This document shows, piece after piece, positions 6,814 to 10,241 of a stretch of DNA of 10,241 nucleotides. The position numbers and the translations under genes were made by a program. The stretch covers positions 1-10,241 of the forward strand of contig JAJPYW010000177.1 of assembly GCA_021204715.1 (NCBI GenBank). The letters run 5' to 3'. Every line of letters begins with the position of its first letter. Position 1 is the stretch's first letter. Source of the stretch: Prevotellaceae bacterium. GTDB taxonomy: Bacteria > Bacteroidota > Bacteroidia > Bacteroidales > Bacteroidaceae. The notes under the pieces were generated by a model that ran no database searches, was not told the DNA's origin, and saw only the letters and a list, made by a program, of their open reading frames with translations.

Positions 6814-7881
6814 ATGGAACTCCAATTACAACCCATCCTCCTCGACGGTGTGCCGCCCAAGCGCCCCATCGTCATTGCCGGCCCCTGCAGTGCCGAAACC
6901 GAGGAACAAGTCATGAGTACAGCCCGCCAGTTGGCAAGCAAGGGTATCAAGATATTCCGCGCCGGCATCTGGAAGCCCCGCACCAAGCCGGGAGGCTTCG
7001 AAGGCGTCGGCGTGGCCGGCCTGCCCTGGTTGCAGCGCGTCAGGCAAGAAACCGGCATGTATGTCACCACCGAAGTAGCCACATCCAAGCACGTTGAAGA
7101 GGCTTTGAAAGCCGGCATCGACATCCTCTGGATTGGCGCCCGCACCTCTGCCAACCCCTTTGCCATGCAGGACGTGGCCGATGCCTTGAAAGGCGTGGAC
7201 ATCCCCGTCTTGGTGAAGAACCCCGTCAACCCCGACCTTGAGCTTTGGATTGGCGCTTTGGAACGCATCAACAATGCCGGCGTGAAGCGCATTGCCGCCA
7301 TTCACCGCGGTTTCAGCAGCTACGACAAGAAGATATACCGCAACCTGCCCCAGTGGCACATCCCCATCGAGTTGCGCCGCCGCATCCCCAACCTGCCCAT
7401 CATCTGCGATCCCAGTCACATCGGCGGCAAGCGCGAACTCATCGCCCCGCTCTGCCAGCAGGCCATGGACTTAGGCTTCAACGGGCTCATCATCGAGAGC
7501 CACTGCAACCCCGACTGCGCTTGGAGCGACGCCTCCCAGCAAGTCACCCCCGATGTGCTCGACTACATCCTCAGCCTGCTTGTCATCCGCAAGGAGAAGC
7601 AGAGCACCGAAAACCTTAGCGCCTTGCGCAAGCAAATCGACGAATGTGACGACAACATCATCCAAGAGCTCTCCAAGCGCATGCGCATCTCCCGTGAAAT
7701 CGGCACCTACAAGAAGGAGCACGACATGACCATCCTGCAGACCGACCGTTACAACGAGATTCTCGACAAGCGCGGCTCGCAAGGCATCCTGTGCGGCATG
7801 CATCCCGAGTTCTTAAAGAAAGTGTTCGAAGCCATACACGAAGAGAGTGTCAGGCAACAGATGGAAATAATCAACAAGTAA
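6814..7881 (+). CDS. bifunctional DAHP synthase (type I-beta) / chorismate mutase (AroQ)
   Basis: This 355-residue fusion has two activities. The N-terminal TIM barrel (about 1-262) condenses PEP and erythrose 4-phosphate to DAHP, the first shikimate step. The C-terminal helical domain (about 266-355) turns chorismate into prephenate. Barrel motifs are GPCS (23-26), RAGIWKPRT (49-57), GARTSAN (108-114), LVKNP (133-137), HRGF (164-167), CDPSHIGG (198-205) and IESH (227-230). Cys25, His202, Glu228 and Asp239 fit the metal ligands. The mutase begins at ALRKQID, with Arg272, Arg289, Lys300, Arg312 and Gln349 at expected AroQ active-site positions. No N-terminal ACT-like domain is present. The same order (synthase first) is known from Porphyromonas and Prevotella enzymes, where the mutase domain also mediates prephenate feedback. 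It follows the aminotransferase by 27 nt. Confidence 0.97.
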   Translation: MELQLQPILLDGVPPKRPIVIAGPCSAETEEQVMSTARQLASKGIKIFRAGIWKPRTKPGGFEGVGVAGLPWLQRVRQETGMYVTTEVATSKHVEEALKAGIDILWIGARTSANPFAMQDVADALKGVDIPVLVKNPVNPDLELWIGALERINNAGVKRIAAIHRGFSSYDKKIYRNLPQWHIPIELRRRIPNLPIICDPSHIGGKRELIAPLCQQAMDLGFNGLIIESHCNPDCAWSDASQQVTPDVLDYILSLLVIRKEKQSTENLSALRKQIDECDDNIIQELSKRMRISREIGTYKKEHDMTILQTDRYNEILDKRGSQGILCGMHPEFLKKVFEAIHEESVRQQMEIINK

Positions 7882-7882
7882 C

Positions 7883-8659
7883 ATGCGTATATTGATACTT
7901 GGAGCCGGCAAGATGGGCTCCTTCTTTACAGACGTCTTGAGTTTCAAGCACGAAACGGCCGTTTACGACACCAACCCGCAGCAGTTGCGTTTCGTCTACA
8001 ACACCTACCGTTTCACCACCTTGGACGAAATCAAGGAGTTCGTCCCCGAGCTGGTCATCAACGCCGTCACGGTGAAGTACACCATCGAAGCCTTCAAGCA
8101 AGTGCTGCCCGTTCTTCCATCTGACTGCATTATCAGCGACATCGCCTCGGTGAAGACCGGCTTGAAGCGCTTCTACGAGACCTGCGGCTTCCGCTACTAC
8201 GTCTCCACGCACCCCATGTTCGGTCCTACTTTCGCCAGCCTGAGCAACCTTAGCAGCGAGAGTGCCATCATCATCAGCGAAGGCGACCACTTGGGAAAGA
8301 TCTTCTTCAAAGACCTTTACCAGTCTCTCAAGCTCAATATCTTCGAGTACACCTTTGAAGAGCACGACCAGACGGTGGCCTACTCCCTCTCCATCCCCTT
8401 CGTCTCCACCCTTGTCTTCTCCGCTGTCATGAAGCACCAAGAGGCGCCGGGCACCACCTTCAAGAAGCATTTGGCCATAGCCAAAGGCCTGCTCAGCGAA
8501 GACGAGTACCTGCTACAGGAGATCCTCTTCAACCCCCGTACCCCCGCGCAGGTAGAGAACATCCGCTTGGAGCTGAAGAAACTCTTGGAGATTATCCAGA
8601 AGAAAGACGCTGAAGGGCTGAAAGCCTATTTGGAAAAGGTGCGGATGAACATTAAGTAG
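7883..8659 (+). CDS. tyrA: prephenate dehydrogenase
   Basis: This enzyme oxidatively decarboxylates prephenate to 4-hydroxyphenylpyruvate, the committed step to tyrosine. The 258 residues contain an N-terminal Rossmann fold with GAGKMG (7-12) and an acidic Asp29 at the end of the second strand (VYDTN), which favours NAD+ over NADP+. SDIASVKTGL (85-94) and the family signature STHPMFGP (108-115), with the active-site His110, follow. The rest is the helical dimerisation domain. There is no C-terminal ACT domain and no fused chorismate mutase, so it is the short form. Only one base separates it from the stop of the DAHP synthase gene, which implies translational coupling. It is the last gene of the operon; a structured 3' region and terminator follow. 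Confidence 0.96.
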   Translation: MRILILGAGKMGSFFTDVLSFKHETAVYDTNPQQLRFVYNTYRFTTLDEIKEFVPELVINAVTVKYTIEAFKQVLPVLPSDCIISDIASVKTGLKRFYETCGFRYYVSTHPMFGPTFASLSNLSSESAIIISEGDHLGKIFFKDLYQSLKLNIFEYTFEEHDQTVAYSLSIPFVSTLVFSAVMKHQEAPGTTFKKHLAIAKGLLSEDEYLLQEILFNPRTPAQVENIRLELKKLLEIIQKKDAEGLKAYLEKVRMNIK

Positions 8660-8668
8660 CGGACGGTT

Positions 8669-8704
8669 TTGCATAATAACAGAAGAAACGATTCTGTTCT
8701 GCAA
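8669..8704 (+). other. structured 3' UTR hairpin after tyrA
   Basis: AACAGAA (8678-8684) and TTCTGTT (8692-8698) form a 7-bp stem around a 7-nt loop. TTGCA (8669-8673) and TGCAA (8700-8704) extend it outside a small internal loop. No T tract follows, so it is not a classical terminator. It may protect the mRNA 3' end or be a partial terminator. Only the pairing is seen. Confidence 0.4.
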
Positions 8705-8744
8705 TATAAAATAAGAACTCGTGTCAAAACAGGCATAGTAACTC

Positions 8745-8792
8745 GATTGCCCTTGCTGCAAGTAGTTGTAACAAGGGCAATCTTTATATTCT
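8745..8792 (+). terminator. operon terminator between convergent genes
   Basis: GATTGCCCTTG (8745-8755) and CAAGGGCAATC (8772-8782) are perfect 11-bp arms around a 16-nt loop, followed by the T-rich TTTATATTCTAT. It lies between tyrA and the convergent minus-strand lipoprotein gene and probably ends the aromatic operon. On the minus strand the stem is not followed by a T run, so its use in the other direction is less certain, though no better terminator is seen for that gene. Confidence 0.7.
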
Positions 8793-8832
8793 ATCGAGCT
8801 TTACTTTCTTAAAGGTGATGGATCCTTCACTC

Positions 8833-9801
8833 TTATTGCGCCAGATACCCTTCCAACATATTCTGATCCGGATCTTTCAACAATACCGTCTTCCCCTTGT
8901 CAAGCAGATACATAATAGGCATGGCCGGCAAGTCATACAGTTCCTTGTCCACTATGCTCGACTCGTCTATCCCCACAATCCATTTGTCGGGTAGCTCGCC
9001 GTATCGCTCTTTCCACACATCCCGCTTTCCTTCCGTGTAGACGGCCAGCACCGTGAGCTCCCCTTCGTCGAGCAACTCTTGCAACAACAAGCTCGCACTG
9101 AGCTGCCGCAGTATCTCGTTGCAATGACTACATTCAGGGTCATAGAAAACGAGCAGCAACACCCCTTCGCCCGACGAGGTGCCATACAGCGTCTGCCGCT
9201 TTCCTTCCCGTGTCGTGTAAGTAAAGTCCGTCGCCTTTGTCCCCGGCCGGTTCTTCTTTGCTGTCTTAAGCTGCATGGCCGGGCGTATCCTTTCCGCTTC
9301 GGGCAAGTCCGCCACCTTGAGTGTCCCCTCCAAGAAGAGAATATAGTACGTCTCGTTCCGCATGGGTGAGTTCGGCTCCGCCAAATACTTCTCTGCTATC
9401 CCCGTCAACAAGTGGAAAGCCGTCATGTCGGTCGCCGCCCGTGCCAGCAAGTCGTCCACAGGGTGGGGCAGTGCCTCTTCTAATGCATGCGGAAACAGCG
9501 ATAGAAAGTTCACGAAGTTCCCCTCCATAAACATTTGGTTGTGGCTGCGAAGCGTGTCGGCAAAATCCATCCCGTCCCAAAAATGCTCCATAATGTAGGC
9601 AGCCCTTTCATGCGTGTCCGTCATTCCCTCGGGCAACGCCGGCAGCGGCAGCTCCATCATCTCCATTCCTTCCACCTGCCGCTCTTCGGCCTGTTCCGTG
9701 CCTTGCACCTCATTTTGCGCCGTCGCTCCCCCTTTGGGCGAGCAAGCGCAACACAAAGCCGCGGCCGCAAACAACCATCCTTTCATTCTTCTTATATCCA
9801 T
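8833..9801 (-). CDS. predicted lipoprotein with DUF5106-like region and thioredoxin-like domain
   Basis: Read on the minus strand, this 322-residue protein starts with an export signal: basic MDIRRMKG, the hydrophobic stretch WLFAAAALCCA, and Cys20 followed by SPKGG, consistent with an imperfect lipobox and a lipid-anchored envelope protein. Residues about 53-190 resemble the helical DUF5106-type region found ahead of thioredoxin folds in Bacteroidota. Residues about 195-322 are a TlpA/thioredoxin-like domain with the redox motif CSHC (Cys224, Cys227) in YDPECSHC and a likely cis-proline at Pro295 (AMPIMY). It probably acts as a periplasmic or cell-surface thiol oxidoreductase; the substrate is unknown. 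The start at 9801 is chosen because AGGAGG (9812-9807) sits 5 nt upstream and a -7 promoter match lies beyond it. The longer frame to 9855 would begin upstream of that promoter. A later ATG at 9786 is also possible. Confidence 0.9.
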   Translation of the reverse strand: MDIRRMKGWLFAAAALCCACSPKGGATAQNEVQGTEQAEERQVEGMEMMELPLPALPEGMTDTHERAAYIMEHFWDGMDFADTLRSHNQMFMEGNFVNFLSLFPHALEEALPHPVDDLLARAATDMTAFHLLTGIAEKYLAEPNSPMRNETYYILFLEGTLKVADLPEAERIRPAMQLKTAKKNRPGTKATDFTYTTREGKRQTLYGTSSGEGVLLLVFYDPECSHCNEILRQLSASLLLQELLDEGELTVLAVYTEGKRDVWKERYGELPDKWIVGIDESSIVDKELYDLPAMPIMYLLDKGKTVLLKDPDQNMLEGYLAQ

Positions 9802-9837
9802 CCTTCCCTCCTGTTTTATTTTTATCACATTCGCCCA

Positions 9838-9845
9838 CAAAGATA
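9838..9845 (-). promoter_or_regulatory. -7 promoter element of the lipoprotein gene
   Basis: On the minus strand TATCTTTG matches TAnnTTTG exactly. The predicted start of transcription is near 9830, about 30 nt before the ATG at 9801. No good TTTG is found at the -33 distance; a TTTTG lies only 7 nt upstream. A promoter is therefore likely but not fully formed. Confidence 0.5.
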
Positions 9846-9944
9846 GACAATCCAAAACTTATATAACCCATTCCCCCAAGAAAAACACACACTCCCCCTC
9901 TTATCTCCCGTTTTTTCCATCCTCCTTCAATTACCCCAAAATTC

Positions 9945-10003
9945 CCCTTTTTCAAGCCATGGAAAGTCCCTTTTTCAAGCACCGTATATTTCCCTTTTTA
10001 AGC
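9945..10003. repeat. three spaced direct repeats CCCTTTTTCAAGC
   Basis: Copies lie at 9945-9957, 9968-9980 and 9992-10003; the third lacks one C (CCCTTTTTAAGC). Start-to-start spacing is 23 and 24 nt, close to two helical turns. The last two copies also share similar sequence after the core (CACCGT and CCCCGT). They sit in a non-coding region about 100-160 nt upstream of the lipoprotein promoter. Tandem protein-binding sites are one possibility; degenerate repeat expansion is another. Confidence 0.55.
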
Positions 10004-10058
10004 CCCGTGAAGCCATTATACCCCTGCAAAACCCTCCGATTTCTTCCTTGTCAACCCC

Positions 10059-10120
10059 CTCATTTTTTGCTAAACATCTCCTCATTTTTGCTAAACTTGC
10101 GTGACATTTGTTTAGCAAAA
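10059..10120. repeat. TTTTGCTAAAC repeats: two direct copies and one inverted
   Basis: CTCATTTTTTGCTAAAC (10059-10075) and CTCATTTTTGCTAAAC (10081-10096) are direct repeats. GTTTAGCAAAA (10110-10120) is the exact inverse of TTTTGCTAAAC at 10086-10096. The last two form an 11-bp inverted repeat with a 13-nt loop. The cluster lies about 80-140 nt upstream of a possible start codon at 10202. It may be an operator region, a terminator-like hairpin (followed by TCATTTTTAG), or an interspersed repeat family. Confidence 0.6.
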
Positions 10121-10201
10121 TCATTTTTAGATAAATTACAACTACATAATATTCAGCCATATAATACATAAATTTTGTGTGAATCCTTCTCTTAGGAAGA
10201 G

Positions 10202-10241
10202 ATGTATCGAGAAAGGCATCCGAAATCCTTGCAAGAGGTAG
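10202..10241 (+). CDS. possible start of a plus-strand gene cut by the window edge
   Basis: ATG at 10202 opens a frame with no stop to the window end: 13 codons beginning MYRERHPKSLQEV. AGGA at 10195-10198 lies at Shine-Dalgarno distance. A near-consensus -7 element (TAAATTTTG, one base longer than TAnnTTTG) lies at 10169-10177. The in-frame stop TAG at 10193 makes this the first possible start. Too short to recognise; it could be chance. Confidence 0.35.
   Translation, partial: MYRERHPKSLQEV

Larger units (their letters stand above)
9846..10201. other. non-coding, G-poor, pyrimidine-rich intergenic region
   Basis: No convincing gene is seen in this stretch between the minus-strand lipoprotein promoter and the right edge. 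The plus strand is rich in C and T runs and has only about two G residues between 9848 and 9955. It holds the two repeat families listed separately, a hairpin TCTCTT-AGG-AAGAGA at 10188-10202, and a weak promoter-like TAAATTTTG at 10169-10177. The longer open frames crossing it have low-complexity translations and no family resemblance. Confidence 0.6.

Noticed and set aside
5545..6825. 426-residue minus-strand open frame opposite the aminotransferase
   Set aside because: Antisense shadow; the translation is Gly/His/Val-rich without family features, while the plus frame has all PLP-site residues.
9802..9855. 18-residue N-terminal extension of the lipoprotein
   Set aside because: It would start upstream of the predicted promoter and place the signal peptide internally; AGGAGG next to 9801 supports the shorter form.
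9945..10120. CRISPR array
   Set aside because: Repeats are only 11-17 nt, spacers are about 5-13 nt and there are too few copies; no cas genes are visible.
9614..10171. 185-residue plus-strand frame over the lipoprotein 5' end and the intergenic region
   Set aside because: The translation is low-complexity Pro/Ser/Phe-rich, partly antisense to a well-supported gene, and reflects the pyrimidine-rich strand.

Overview
The window looks like a chromosomal segment of a Bacteroidota bacterium, most likely a Bacteroidales with GC-rich genes. The evidence is the four-gene Phe/Tyr operon order, a RecQ variant with its zinc site placed late, a chorismate mutase fused behind a DAHP synthase, several matches to the Bacteroides-type promoter -7 element TAnnTTTG, and AT-rich gaps between GC-rich genes. 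The genus cannot be fixed from this sequence.

Layout. Bases 1-3447 carry DNA repair genes: the 3' part of recJ (5'->3' single-strand exonuclease) and a complete recQ (helicase). A soluble protein made almost entirely of TPR repeats follows (3502-4467) behind its own promoter. Bases 4468-4760 are a regulatory leader: promoter, a 28-codon GTG-started leader peptide very rich in Tyr and Phe codons, and a strong intrinsic terminator just before pheA. Bases 4761-8659 are a tight operon of pheA (prephenate dehydratase), a class I/II aminotransferase, a DAHP synthase-chorismate mutase fusion and tyrA (prephenate dehydrogenase). A hairpin terminator follows. On the minus strand, 8833-9801 encodes a predicted lipoprotein with a thioredoxin-like domain. 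The last ~400 bases are a non-coding, G-poor region with two families of short repeats, ending in what may be the first codons of a further plus-strand gene.

How it works together. The four enzymes cover entry into the shikimate pathway (DAHP synthase), the branch to prephenate (chorismate mutase) and both exits to phenylpyruvate and 4-hydroxyphenylpyruvate, with one candidate transaminase for the last step. The leader reads as a ribosome-mediated attenuator sensing both Tyr and Phe. A ribosome stalled in the Tyr/Phe run leaves free a downstream octamer that can pair with the 5' arm of the terminator. A ribosome that reaches the stop codon covers it and lets the terminator form. This attenuator is the most interesting item in the window. 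Smaller items are a dnaX-like slippery heptamer and a Z-DNA-prone tract inside recQ, the RecQ domain order, and the repeats at the right end.
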